DNA from: Lethocerus indicus
Taxonomy: Eukaryota > Arthropoda > Insecta > Hemiptera > Belostomatidae
Length of the DNA: 64,000 bases
Reading direction: 5' to 3'
Assembly (NCBI GenBank): GCA_019843655.1
Contig: JACDQD010000003.1
Coordinates: 2,048,925-2,112,924, forward strand
The notes below the pieces were generated by a model, which was not told the DNA's origin, did not search any database, and saw only the letters and a list, made by a program, of their open reading frames with translations. The first letter of the stretch is position 1. Each line of letters starts with the position of its first letter. The translations under genes and the position numbers were made by a program. Below are positions 1 through 12,654 of this stretch, piece by piece.

Positions 1-179
1 CAACTCATTACAGACATTACAAGATGCCGGTCTCCAGCGGTCTATATCCCCGCTTATTAAAACATTACCCCTCTCCGGTTCGGTTTCATTTCAATTTCTC
101 GTCCGGCTCCACTTCTCCTCCATTTCTTAACTTTTAGACCCCTGTGAGGAAAGTCGCCGTTCGTTTGCACAATATTGCT

Positions 180-245
180 GATCAAAAGTACTTATTTAAG
201 TACTTTATTTTAGTACTTTTTGATTAAGTACTTATCAAAAGTAAT
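180..245. repeat. Clustered AAGTACTT palindromes and inverted repeat
   Basis: AGTACTT words recur four times at about 188, 200, 213 and 226. GATCAAAAGTACT near 180 and AGTACTTTTTGAT near 213 form inverted arms, with a third ATCAAAAGTA at 235. The region is AT-rich and non-coding. Confidence 0.55.
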
Positions 246-1509
246 TATTTTTATTTTAGTTACCAGATATGCACAAATATATTTCGTATCCTTTCCATCC
301 TCTCTTCACTCGCTTACTCGTATCTATTTTTTCAAGGGCGGTATTGTTCTTAAGGCTCCTGAGGATGTACTAGCTGTTTTCGAGTTAAGTCCAGGTTTAA
401 CATTAAAACGAGTGGACACACGGGCCGAGCCTGTGATTTACATGGTTGTGCTACATTTAGTTGAGCCTTGTTGTACGTATACCCACAAAAAGGACCTAAA
501 AACCGACTGAAAAGTGAAAGATAACGAGTATGGTGAGAAGAAAATTCTGATAAGACAGTCCGGTTATTTACGTTTCTTCTCACTACTTTAGACAATTGAT
601 AAGAACTCTCAAGAACAGAAACCGTTATGTAAATAAATATATAAGTTATATAAACAGTATATAGAAATAAAAAAAAACTTAAAAAGAAAGGCTGGCCTTC
701 CACCGGTGGTTGGGCTTACTCCGACCACCAATCACCTACAAATTTACAAATAACAAATAGTTTATTTTATTTAAATATAAATTAGATATCAGGCAATATA
801 CAAATGATTGGTACATGCTTGCCCGCGAGCCGTTCTACATATATACATGAATATTAGGTCCAAATATACTTATATTGTGCACAATATTTGTTAGGGTAGC
901 ATTAAATCCCGAGAATTTGTTACACTTACAACAATCGTTTACATAATCATACACACTGCACGACACTTGATTTACTGCACTATTCATGATACCTGCTGTC
1001 TGTGCTTTACTCCGATTATAGAATAGAGGTTGTTTAGGGTCCCAACACCAATTGTTTGATCCGATTAGTTAGTGGGATTTGTTGTTCGGTCGTAATCAAT
1101 TAAAATTTCTCCTAAATGTTAGGCTTGAGTGCCAATTAAGCTGTCTATATGTATTACCTATAACAATGGTAAATAATTTGGCTCTGACATATGACCTGTA
1201 TGCCGAGATCTATTAGATTAGCGTTTGATTAATGTCGGCTGGTTGGGGGAGGAGCAAGAAATGAATGATAAATAAGCCCGTGTCTCATTCCGGAGCGGGT
1301 CATTACATTTTAAATCAATCGGAAGGCGGGCCGGGATTTCTTACTCGGTGTCAACATATTAGTTTAATGATAAAACAACATCCGGGCCCCCAACTGTTCT
1401 GTACACACGGAATGTTTACACGGTGGCGGGGCGTGTGCGCGTGTGTGAGTGTGTTTCTTGGGTAGAAGGTTGTATTAGGTGGTATGCTAATGAAGCCCGA
1501 GGGGTGCAA

Positions 1510-1593
1510 ATGAAGACGGATCGTGTCTTCCTATTGCCTGGTGTGGCACCACCTCCACCTCCACCTCCAGCTCCAACTCCACCAGCCGTGTAG
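1510..1593 (+). other. Proline-rich 27-codon small open frame over a CCACCT repeat
   Basis: ATG at 1510 opens MKTDRVFLLPG, then a seven-proline run and PAPTPPAV before TAG at 1591-1593. The proline run comes from CCACCT hexanucleotide repetition. No splice site, conserved motif or neighbour supports translation, so it is more likely a simple repeat with a chance start codon. Confidence 0.15.
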
Positions 1594-2599
1594 GCTTAAT
1601 TTCCATGTATTGATTTTACACTTCCTAGACCGCTTCCGCGTCCTCCCCTTGTTTGCTCTGTCTTTCGCGCGAAGTCCTTAACGTCGCTCGCAGCTCATTT
1701 TCCTGTAAAAGACCGGGTCGATCGTTAGAGTACCGTTCCACTGTCTGGTGACGATCTTGAGTACATCTTTAATACAATTCTACTACTGTCGTCAGACACA
1801 TCATGTAGTACGCATCATCTTAATTGGTAATAGTACAGCAAACAATTTTTCAGTTTCCCGTATTAAGTCTATTTCGAAATTTTCATTTCGACAAATTGAT
1901 CATTTACGCGGGACATTGCCGATAGTGCGCTTCCTAATTACACGAACTTCATCTCGCTCCTCACCATGAATATATGCAAAAGTAGTATTCCCAAAAATAG
2001 TTGGCGTAATATCGAGCATTGCGGACATAAATAATTGATCGTAATTAAGTTTTAAGTTGGACTGCAGCAAATTAGATGTTAAAACGTTTCCTCAGAACTC
2101 CTATTGCATCATATATCAGTATATTAGTTGGCGCACGGTCCCGTGTCTAACGCGTCCGGGTTAACTTTCCTTATATATTACGCGATAATTCAAGAAACGG
2201 AACGCGAAGATAATTACCGACCGTAAAAAAAATCAGTGTAAATAACCTTGAAGAAGGAAAGCTGTGTTTTCCGTTTTAAATACAATCTGTCCCTTATTTT
2301 TTCCCGGATCGGGCGGTGCAGGGTTAAATGGTGGGTGGCGGCATATTAGTTGGTATATGTGGCGATGGGCTCGTAAAAGATAATTTTTACGACGCGAGTC
2401 TCCCCGCCTTCACCGACCAATAGAGATAAAAGGGCCTTTCAGAGAAGAGGGACTTTCAGGTTTGTATATTCCGTTGAGAAATATGCGCCCGATCTTTCTC
2501 CCCGCCCGATCGTAAATCAGTCCAAGGGAGCTTTATTTAAAAGCGATCGTTCGCTCCGAAAGCGAATCGTTACGAGGTCATAATCTTAAGGAGTGGTCC

Positions 2600-2668
2600 T
2601 TCCCCCCTCCTCTCTTTCTCTCACACTCTCTCTCCCTCTCTCTCTCACTCGTCTGTCTCGTTCTCTCC
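2600..2668. repeat. CT-rich imperfect microsatellite
   Basis: Polypyrimidine run of CT/CCT units on the plus strand. Confidence 0.8.
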
Positions 2669-2833
2669 TATACTACGAACTAAAGGGACCTTTCCCAATT
2701 TTTACGACCCTTTAAGTTTCTTGGACTAGTTGTGGGGAGGGGTGGAAAAAATGTCTGGGTCTCGCCTGCTTTATGTTATACAGACAGACTAAATACAGGC
2801 TCATTGATTTCACAGGCCTTACACACACAAACA

Positions 2834-2836
<3 letters not shown>

Positions 2837-2886
<50 letters not shown>
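2837..2886. repeat. (AT)25 microsatellite
   Basis: This is an uninterrupted AT dinucleotide array following CACACACAAACAGGC. It makes a false Tyr-Ile repeat when translated on the minus strand. Confidence 0.95.
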
Positions 2887-2890
<4 letters not shown>

Positions 2891-5560
2891 AAATAGCGTA
2901 TACAGACACATATCGTTGTACCGTCGTTGGCCCCTCAGTTTCCCAGAAATTAATGACAAAGGATCATTCGTTTTAATTTTTTGACTAATATTTTATACCG
3001 TATCATGGTCTGGTAGTCTGTAGGATTAAACAATGTGCGTAATGAATAATTACTTGATGTCACAGATATATTTAAAGATATATGTAGAAATTGTTCAGTC
3101 TCGTCAATAGTGCCTTACAGAAACCGGTTTATTTGTAATTTACATAGGAATACTCGTTTAAATGCGTAGTACATGAACACTGTCGGCCTCTCAACGCGAA
3201 TTCAATTGTTAAGGTCCAATTTGTAGGTCGTTATATTTATTCTCGCGATAAATGCTTTACTAAATGGACACCGTACTCGGTTGGCGGCTTGAAGAGAGAG
3301 ACGTTCGGTAGGTGATCATAGTTGGTGTTGGGGCGGCCCTGTGGCAAAAACACAAACGGACTGTCTAATGGGTTGGCTAACTGTCACCTGAATTATTAAA
3401 GCGGCCCACTTAGCCCGCCACTGCTCGCTAAAACTCCCCTAATTACCTTTTACCGATGCCCCCCCCCTTCACCCTCTCACTCTATGAACGCGGTATTAAA
3501 TCCACCCGCCCACGACGGGGTGTGAGTGTGTATGTGTGAGGACCATCCCCTACCATTTTCTTTGCCCGCCCTGGACCACCCCTAACTGGATTAGCAGTCA
3601 AAAAGCTTTTGGCCGCGGCTAAGTGCCCGCCCCCCCCGGTCATTTGAATCCGGCCCGCTTACGAATCCCGAGCGCGCTTATCAGAATTAATACGCAAAGG
3701 TGTGCTACAGAATTATGTACGAAAAGGTTTACCTAAATTTTCAACATTAGGAAGGATGAACATTCTAATCCTCTCTCCCAGATTTGGTCCAAGACCGAAC
3801 AAACGATGCATTATACTATCCTCGCGTGCCACCAAACACTTGGGTTAAATTACATTACTGTTTCAAATTTTTACAATACTAAGGAGATAAGTATTGTGTT
3901 TTTAAACGCGTTTAAAGTAGCGAGAGTTTTCAACGGCTTAAATATTTTACATAAAAAACCCCCACACCTCACAACATACTCTCTTCGTTCATGCACACCG
4001 TTAGCCTTTGGGCATATACATCCAACATGTAGTTAAACCAAAAGTTGTGCAACACTACATCGTTTGTTTTACTCACTCCTTGCGCTAAATGTGAAAGTCA
4101 ATTTTGATAAAAAAAATAATGGACTACGTAATTCAGTAATCAGACAGTTCCTGCCTGCAAATAGTTGATAATTCAAGCAAGCGCGTGTACGGAAAAATGA
4201 ATCATCGACTGATTATCAACATGTGTTTAAGAGGCATAGCGAAAAAACAATTTACAACATGCGTATCGAAAGTATCGGATGAAAAAATGTCCTCGAGTGT
4301 TCTCTGAATCAAATTTATTTTGATGTTGTTTAATAATTCTAGTTCAACCGATTTGTTCGACAGAAATGCGAAATAAATTACAAGGTTAGCTTTAAATTTC
4401 ATTAAACTGATGACATTTAAAGTGTATGGAAATAAATAATATTATTTTAAAACACCTAAAATAGTTCGGAATACGTCTGCACTGTTGTATACTGATAATA
4501 ATAGGTTCTTTATTAATTTGACGCCAATAATGAAAATTTAGACAGAATTAACAGAACCCATTATTTATTGTAAAATATCCAGTCTTTGTGGCAAATCGGT
4601 GAATATTTTAATATTCTCTCAGCAAGTGATGCGGACATCAAACCTCGGCCGGTAGAGGCGTGTTGAAAGAAAGATGTCGGCCAGAATGCGGGTCAGACTC
4701 GAAATATTCCATTAGTCCGACTCCTCCAAATGAGGCCGTTGACAGAAAAAAAGGGGGAAAAAAATAAATTTACGTAGATAGGGGGCCGCATTATAAAATG
4801 CCTTTCGATAGCACTGGGACCACACAGTTCCTGTAATATCGGGCACCGAGAGAGCGAGGTCGACTCGGTATTTATGTGTTACCGGCGTGCCATGGGGGAG
4901 AAAAAAATTCTTAATAATAGCCATATGCCTTTGGGACGTTGGGAATATCTTGGCCTGCTGCTGAAATGTGATAGGGACACACGGCCGGAGAGAGAGGGAG
5001 GCATACTAACGCGTTATTTATGAAATCGACATTATTATTTAAACTGGCTCAGAGGACATTTTTCAGTTTCCAGCATCGTATCGAGTTAAATTCATTTTTT
5101 CAATCCTCTCGATTACAGATAATAAACCCGAAATTAATAATTTGAGTAGGGAAATTTTGATTTCATTCCTTTGTATACATATTTTTATTTTATATGTTCC
5201 GTACCGTATTACTTTGTTAATTACGTTTGAGGCATTATTGAAGCTGTATATAATGTTCATTGTTTGTAGTCTGTCCTATTCAATTTGTCAATAATTTTAT
5301 TATGAGAATTAACCCAGTCTGAATTTTGATAAAACCGCGAGATTGATTATCCACGATGGCCTAGTGTACGGTACCTATCTGGGAGTTTGTCATTTCCAAC
5401 ATGTAAATTAACGTGTCGGGGCCTGTCCCGGACAAGGGAAGGGCGGTCCTCATGTTCACTGAAAAAGCGAATATGTAATCGGTTATGACTGCTAGGTGCC
5501 CGTGTGAGTGTGTAACATTATCCCCGGCCGTGACGTGTGTAACACACTGTAAACGTGAGC

Positions 5561-5562
5561 GG

Positions 5563-5589
<27 letters not shown>
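5561..5589. repeat. (GA)n microsatellite
   Basis: Near-perfect GA array on the plus strand. It gives false Arg-Glu repeats on translation. Confidence 0.9.
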
Positions 5590-5593
<4 letters not shown>

Positions 5594-6473
5594 CGATAGC
5601 GGCGACAGGGGGCTGCTTACGTCGTCCACAGGGGCGTCTCTGTCTCCGATTAAAAACCGGCCTGTATTTGACAAATCAATTAGAATCACGGTCGAGGACA
5701 AATAGCTCTCGGTCTTGGACGTGATCTCCACGTTTATTATTCCCGGCCGGGTGTATCACCTACACGCCCCGGCTGCCTCCTACCGCCAGCCGTCATTTCT
5801 GTCCCCGATCAATCACCGGTGTCCCCTTTATACAGATTTTCGGTCGACGTTTCGATTCCCCGATTACATGTGCACACATCTGTAGCGCTTGATTTATTTA
5901 TTTTTCGGTTGGTGGGGGGGGCGGGGCGGGGATCGTCGATAAAACAGTCCGGCAGGAAGTTAGCACGTCGTTCTCGGCTGCCCCGAGGGCTTAACTGACA
6001 GTATCTTCTGCTTTATGGACGAATAAAATAACAACAATTAATCGTATATATTAACAAATAACAATTCGTTATTTCGTTGACGGACTGCTACTGATGCTTG
6101 CGAAAATCGGAAACAGCTCTTGTCTAGGCGAATATTCCAAACTTATGTCTGGTACTGGGTGGTTCAGGTTCTGAAATGGGTAAACAGGAGTTTGATATTC
6201 CAAAGCGCAAGTATTGTAAAAATTCATGAGTCGGTCATTATTCATATTGTAACATATATTCGGTACTCGCTTTACGACAGTCGGCACAATTCTTGTGTAA
6301 GCTGTACCATATAGGCGGTACCTTTTCCGTCCAACGCAGTCGATACCGGTTTACCAGAAGACCGAACCTGCGACAGGAGACAGGGATCGAGAAAACAATA
6401 ATATTCTAACCTGATCGTTTTCTTTTTCAAGATACATATACTAATAGTACATTACATACATTATGCCTAATAC

Positions 6474-6476
<3 letters not shown>

Positions 6477-6526
<50 letters not shown>
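6477..6526. repeat. (TA)25 microsatellite
   Basis: Uninterrupted TA array, ending ACATGCAAATGAG. It is similar in length to the array at 2837. Confidence 0.95.
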
Positions 6527-6529
<3 letters not shown>

Positions 6530-6727
6530 GCAAATGAGCAATGTGTTGTTGTGTGAGGCAAGAAATCGTCCCCTTACGGTAATTCCTGTCTGGAGCACTC
6601 TGACATCAGTACTAGAGGGCTAAGAGTCACGGGCCGTTAAGCATTGTGGGGTGGGGGTTCTCCGCCATAAGTGAAGGAAGGGTGAGTGGCTGTGCGCTAT
6701 GGTGATGAGACGAGGCGGACGATACGT

Positions 6728-6763
6728 AGAGAGAGAGAGAGAGAGGGGAGGGAGAGGGAGAGA
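6728..6763. repeat. GA-rich tract
   Basis: GAGAGAGAGA followed by GGGAG-type units; all purine. Confidence 0.8.
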
Positions 6764-7448
6764 CCTTACTGGGTTTAGGTCGGACTTTGCTTGAACACGC
6801 CTGATGCTGATTACGTGTCACGGTCCCGTATCGCGGTCTAACGACGAATAATTGACTACGTATTCCAAGTCTAAAGCGGTGGATTTTCAAACCATTCGTT
6901 ACTCTATATAAAAAATATATAACCTGGGTGTTTAATATAATACTAGAATATTTCGGAATTTCTTAGAAAAATAATTAGTATAAAATGTTGTCACGACCCC
7001 ATAGTAAAAATGTATATCTTAATCACGATTTCAAACTGATGTTTGTCATTAAATTACTCCTAATCTACGTATTTATGAGGATTTACAAATAGTCTCATTT
7101 ATTCTTTTTTAATCTCCCATCAGTTCATCATTTTGCATTCCTTCAGCTTAAATTGTGGACGGAGGTATCGCCGTGAATTATTTAAATTAAATAATTGTTG
7201 TGTGTTTTTATGCTGACGTTATGTTATTAGAACTGCATTTTCATTAAACTTTTTGTGACTACCTTCGAAACTTGCTCCTCCCTGGGCTGGCGCGCCCCTC
7301 AGTTTGGTAATCGCTGGTCCAAAAAAATTATTTTTTCATGTCATCCAGCAGCCCAAAATCTAGTTTTTGGGGACGACTCTGATTTGGAGAAGAGTCGTTT
7401 ATCTGGAATCACCTTTGCTCCGTGCGTGGGACTGCGTTTCCTCCAGTA

Positions 7449-7449
<1 letters not shown>

Positions 7450-7492
<43 letters not shown>
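7450..7492. repeat. (CT)n microsatellite
   Basis: About 20 CT units, one CCT interruption near the start. Confidence 0.9.
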
Positions 7493-7495
<3 letters not shown>

Positions 7496-8008
7496 CTGTC
7501 TATGTCTCTCTATCTCCTGAACGACCCTCATTTGTAACCGATCAATCAACCGCCCTTTTCCCCGTTCCGACGTTTCCGACCCCAGAACGACATACACAAC
7601 ACAGGGGCACATGCACCCCCCACCCGACTGTTTTGTATCGCGCTTCATAATTTTTTCATTTATCATTCGCGCCCCGCCCCGCCCCGTCCCACTCGGCCAC
7701 CGTGTCTCTTCACTCCACTGTTCTTTTTTTTTTAAGCGAGTGCATTCTTTTAAAGTTATGTCATTGACAAACTTGAATTCTGACTTTAAAAATGGTAGTC
7801 TTCCGCTTCTGCGCGTAGTCTATGGGCCGTACTGTACCTTGTTGTTGAGGACGGTAAAAAAGCCAATCGTTAATGGACAAATGAGCGGGCGATAAGAGTA
7901 AGAAAGGGCGCGTAAAGAAAGAAAGTAAGTAAGTAAGGGGGCGGCGATGAAAGTAGGCGTAAAAGAGAAGGGCCTGTATCGTCGGGCCCTGGAGCCAGAC
8001 AAAGGGCC

Positions 8009-8075
8009 CTCTCCCTATCACTCTCTCCCTCCCTCCCTCACTCCCTCCCTCCCTCTCTCTCTCTCTCTCTCTCTC
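8009..8075. repeat. CT/CCCT polypyrimidine tract
   Basis: CCCT and CCCTC units grade into a pure CT array; almost no purines for over 60 bases. A related tract of 39 bases lies at 8334-8372. Confidence 0.85.
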
Positions 8076-8333
8076 GCCTTATCTGAGCGCTTAATTAAAT
8101 TAATCCGAGACGGACATCTTTGTTGATTAATGGACTGCGACTGTCCTTTGTTTTTCCCCGAGCTCCCCCCTCTCTCTCTCTCACTCGCTCTTTCTAACGC
8201 GGGGAATGAAAAATAATTATTTATGAACTCTATTCCCGGGAGAGATAAGTCCTCTTCATTAACGCCCCGGGGGCATATACTTTATCTTGACTATGCATGT
8301 AAAGCCTTCCCCTTCTACTCCTTTCTCGGGCTT

Positions 8334-8372
8334 ATCTCTCCCTCCCTCCCTCTCTCCCTCCCTCTCTCCTTT
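8334..8372. repeat. CCCT-type polypyrimidine tract
   Basis: CTCCCTCC units on the plus strand, the same style as the tract at 8009. Confidence 0.8.
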
Positions 8373-9810
8373 CGGGCTCGGGGTCGGGTGCACCGCGACG
8401 CAATTTTTTTCCGTAAAACCAATTTGTCAAGGCCAATATGACGACGCCGTACATTGTCATTCCCTCCGAGCGCCCGGTGGAGTCTTCCTCGATTTCTTTC
8501 CATTTAACTGGTCGTTTTAATTTTTCCAGTCTACCGGACAGGACGAGGCCGATGGACCGTAAAATTGTGGACAAATACGAATTATCCGTTGTTTGCCGTT
8601 AGACTTCATTTTACCGAACGCGTTTTACGAATTCTTACTACCGACTCTTAATTATCCGGTATGTTTAACAGACGGAATTTTTATCTGAAAGTATGTCACA
8701 ATTTTCTACCAAGTACCTTGTCGGCACAGTTATGCGCCAGTTGAAGATAAAATATGCGATTATATTGAGGAACTATAAAGGAGAAACTATGCTCTCGTTC
8801 GAATATCGCGTCTAATTAGCAGGCGTTATTTCGCTCGGAAAACTCAAATGTCTCCACAAAAAGCAACTCTAATTTGCTTGAAAGCGCTGACAATTTACTG
8901 CTAAATCCCTTCAGTATTTGAATATTACACAATTTGTAGGCAGTCCCGGCCATTCTTGTCATTCTGGTGGGGGAGGGGGGGGTTATGCTGATGAGCGGGC
9001 GATGAGTAAATTTGTGAAAGGGACGGGGCGAGGGGGGGGGTGGCCCGTGTTTTAGAACGGGACAAACAACTTTTGATTGCCGGGCCCCTGTTTACAACTC
9101 TAAATGCATAAGAGACTAAACACAGGATCACAGTCGGCCTCCTTCCTCGACCACTCAGCGTCAAGCAATTTCAACAAAATCATATACATTCAAAATAGAC
9201 ATTAGTGATAGTGTTGTATCCAGCGCTTGTTTAATACTTTGTTCGGCAGGTTTTTATATCCCTTATAATCGTCTTACAAATTTACCACCTATAACACCTG
9301 AAAAGTGTTTTCATATTTATCGTTCGTAAAGCTGATATAGACCGACTTTAAGGTGAATACTTTTGGAGTCGGCTAAAATTGTGATTATTAGGTGAATGAA
9401 AATTTAATAACTACCTTATAACTCCGGGTCAAAAGTCGAATAACCTCGTTCACCATCAAACACAGCATCCCTCACAAGAACATTAATTGTGCACACTTCA
9501 AAGTTCTAGTTTCTAACTCAGGAGGGGGCAGTCATATAGATTCTTCTTTGGATGTATGGTCTTTAGATGTATAACAGTACCAGGAGTGCATGATTCTATT
9601 CTTCTTATTTCTCAAATCCGAGCTCATTAGTATAGGACAGCTATGTCGTCATTACGACCCGTCCCTCCGGCCTTATCAGTTCAATTGGGAGTTATACTAG
9701 CCAGTCGGTTAGGACGTACAAAGTGATCAATTTGCCTTTGAGTGGTGGACATTCTTTGTCTGTTGGGACTAATGGATATAGGTGACAGTGGCGGGCCCGA
9801 ATAAGGGTTT

Positions 9811-9850
9811 CAGGAGGAGACTGAGGAGGAGGAGGAGGAGGAGGTGGGGT
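9811..9850. repeat. (GAG)n tract
   Basis: GAGGAG trinucleotide repeats ending in GGTGGGG; purine-only for most of its length. Confidence 0.8.
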
Positions 9851-12654
9851 TTTATGTATGGTGAAACAGGTGGTTAGCAGATGCAGGTTGGAGCCGCCGA
9901 CATACTGTGTTTACACTGCTCTTGGCGCTCCCCCTCCTATATACACTGGCAGCCATCGCCACCGACACAACCTGTATACAACTGTTTACGGTTTACTTTA
10001 ATTCTTTACGGTTGTGCTTTCCCCGCGAGGGTCCAAAGTAAACACTTACCAATACTGCGCTGGTAGTGGCCCAGCCCGGGTTCACAATAAATAACTATTG
10101 TTTATTTGAACGGCCCTCCGGCGGATATCTTAATCCGGGGAAATGTGGTTTTTACGAGGACCGCGTGCCCTCTTTTCTTTTTTTTGTTCGTGTCCTCCTT
10201 TCGGGCTCTCTATCTACCCCGTCGGCCCACCGTCCTTTATTACCTATCACTCTTCCCGAAAGCCACGCCCGCTCTTATCTTAAAACTTGTTCGACTTTGG
10301 CTTTATATTCGACTTTGGGACTATTCCACTAATTATTTATATTCGGTGGGCTTCGACCCTAATTTATGGGGACGGGCGTCCCCGTCCGTCCGGGGACAAA
10401 GAAATTTGTTCCGTTTCGTAATAAAAATGCTGTAAACAAAACGTATGACTGGAGGCCGGTAATAAATTGAACAAAAGCCGGTACTTGTCTGTCGAATACG
10501 TGGTATTTTAGACTCCGAATACTTCTTTTATTATTTTTTTTATGCCTACTTATAACTACTGAATAGAGGTTTCCGAAGTTTGGAACGACAGTGAATCGAC
10601 GATACCGAATGCATTTATGCGGTCTGATTCCGGCTGTGGCACAAATCAGCATTTCTTTCTCTTTCACTTGCCAAATTTCGGGCACTACTACTTGCACGTC
10701 ATTATTTAACATTCTCGTTTTAAATGAAGTTCAAGGAAATCCTCAGCTTATGATTATTTCACAATAGCCGAGGACAAATTATTTTTTGTGTTTTCACGCG
10801 AATGATGATAATGACGTTGGATTACAATTTCTGTTTACTTGAGATTTGGACTAGCGCGATTTCGCAATCTGATAGTGAAATACGAAACGTCGCGTACAAA
10901 GATGGTCACCCCAATTTGCAGCTGACCATCACCCACTCACAAAGATAACGGAGATTACTTACAGGAAACAATTGAGATGGAGATTTTAAATTTTTTTAAT
11001 GACTCCACACTTCGGTACAAAGTGCAAACGATACTGTGGTGTCAGTCGGACGCATCGCAATTTGTCTAACCAGCGTCATGTCGCAATATCTGCGGAAACA
11101 ACTGTTTCTATAATAATCAATTTTAATTAAATATAAAACGTGACACGGTTTCCCAGCGATCTAATCGTCAGGTTTCGCGATATCGTGACGTTTGTGGCAT
11201 TTCCATTCCTATTGAGTGGTTGTACGCGTAACTTTATTCCATATACTGCAATATTTGTTAGTCTTTGTTATTATTTGAATTTATTAGTTGAGAATTTCTC
11301 GTCTCCTAAGCTAGAATTGTCCATAGTATCCTGCGGTGGGCATCTGAATCTCCCCCCGGGGGATGAACAATTAAATGTAACTTTTATTGTGGGGTCGGCC
11401 AGGAGGGTTTGAGGGGGGGGGGTCGACCGAGGCCTTCCGCCGTATCTCATTTTAATTTGATTCAAAATTGAAAAATCTGTTTCAAAAGCCGCCACCGGCC
11501 CCCTCCCCCCCCCTTCGCTGCCCTCTCTTTAATTAAAGTATAATAAAAGCTGGTGGAAGTTTGGGGCCGGGGGAAAAACTTGGCTAATTTCTGGTGGATG
11601 ATGGGAGGGGGGGTTTCCTCCCTCTTCTCTTATAACCCTTTCATCCTCATCCTTCTTCTCCACCGTATTCGTCTTCTTACTCCTCTCACTTGGCTGTTGA
11701 TGAGTGCCTCACCTCCCCCCGCCCATGCAAATTACACCCTCGCTCCCTACTTCTTGAGCTTCGCTCTTACTTAGAGATGAGTAACAATTACCCTGTTGGG
11801 AGTGTTACGGAAACCCATCGCTCAATTATACCTGTTCCTGCTCGGTAATTGATTAGAAACTTGCTTGTAAGGGCACCGCCACTCTGTCTACTGCAATAAC
11901 TGTAGGGCTGTTTAACGAGGATTTGGAATATATCACACGCAAAGAAGTGTTACTAGCCCTATCTACACGTAAAGTATTTGGAGAGAATCGGTAGAAAGTA
12001 TTCGTAGAGGTTCCAAAATCGGAACTGCTCTGTTGGACCTCTGTCGCGCTCTTTTGAGGACGATTGTCCTCGAGGAATGTACATTCCAGTACAGGCCTCC
12101 GGCTACCTGGACCCCGTCCTCTGAACACCACTAAAACCTTGAAATAGTCGCCAATCGCCCATTTCGTGTAAACTCGGACAAAATCCTAATATCGTTTAAC
12201 ATTTCAACAGATCGAATTACAGGACCACATCTATTCCAGTACACTAATTAGGTTTTATAGCTTTCCTATCTAAATACAGTAAGTGTAAGTTCATGATTCA
12301 TGGAATTCAGAAGGCACGAATTATTAGAGTCCGTTATAGCTTAGAGGAATTGTCATTTCTATTTAAAATTTCAACCGATAGGAGAACTAATAAACATATA
12401 ATCACTAGAAATTATTCTACAGCTCAATATTTTGTTTTAAATTCATAACTGTCGTTTATTGGAATAATTATTTTGTAAGACCAAGAATAATAATATGTAA
12501 CCAATTCAATATCAGTAACGACATTCTTATCAAAAACACAATAGGCGGTTTTGTTTATACGGTACGCATAAAAATAAAATGGGCGTGAGTGTTTGTTTTC
12601 CGCTTAATTGTCATAATTGTATACCGAGTTGGTGGAATTAGGTGGACCTCCATC

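Larger units (their letters stand above)
1..5484. other. Non-coding, AT-rich flank
   Basis: No supported gene. Contents listed separately are the AGTACTT palindromes, the CCACCT repeat and small frame near 1.5 kb, and the (AT)25 array. Short frames here (under 80 codons) have no family motif. Confidence 0.6.
5590..12640. other. Non-coding, microsatellite-rich
   Basis: Apart from the listed AT, CT, GA and GAG arrays and G-runs near 8.97-9.05 kb, I see nothing. Frames at 7.25-7.65 kb are translations of the CT array. Confidence 0.6.

Noticed and set aside
7925..7938. GTAAGTAAGTAAG, overlapping donor-like sites
   Set aside because: Part of a GTAA/GAAA simple repeat, with no open frame or acceptor upstream.
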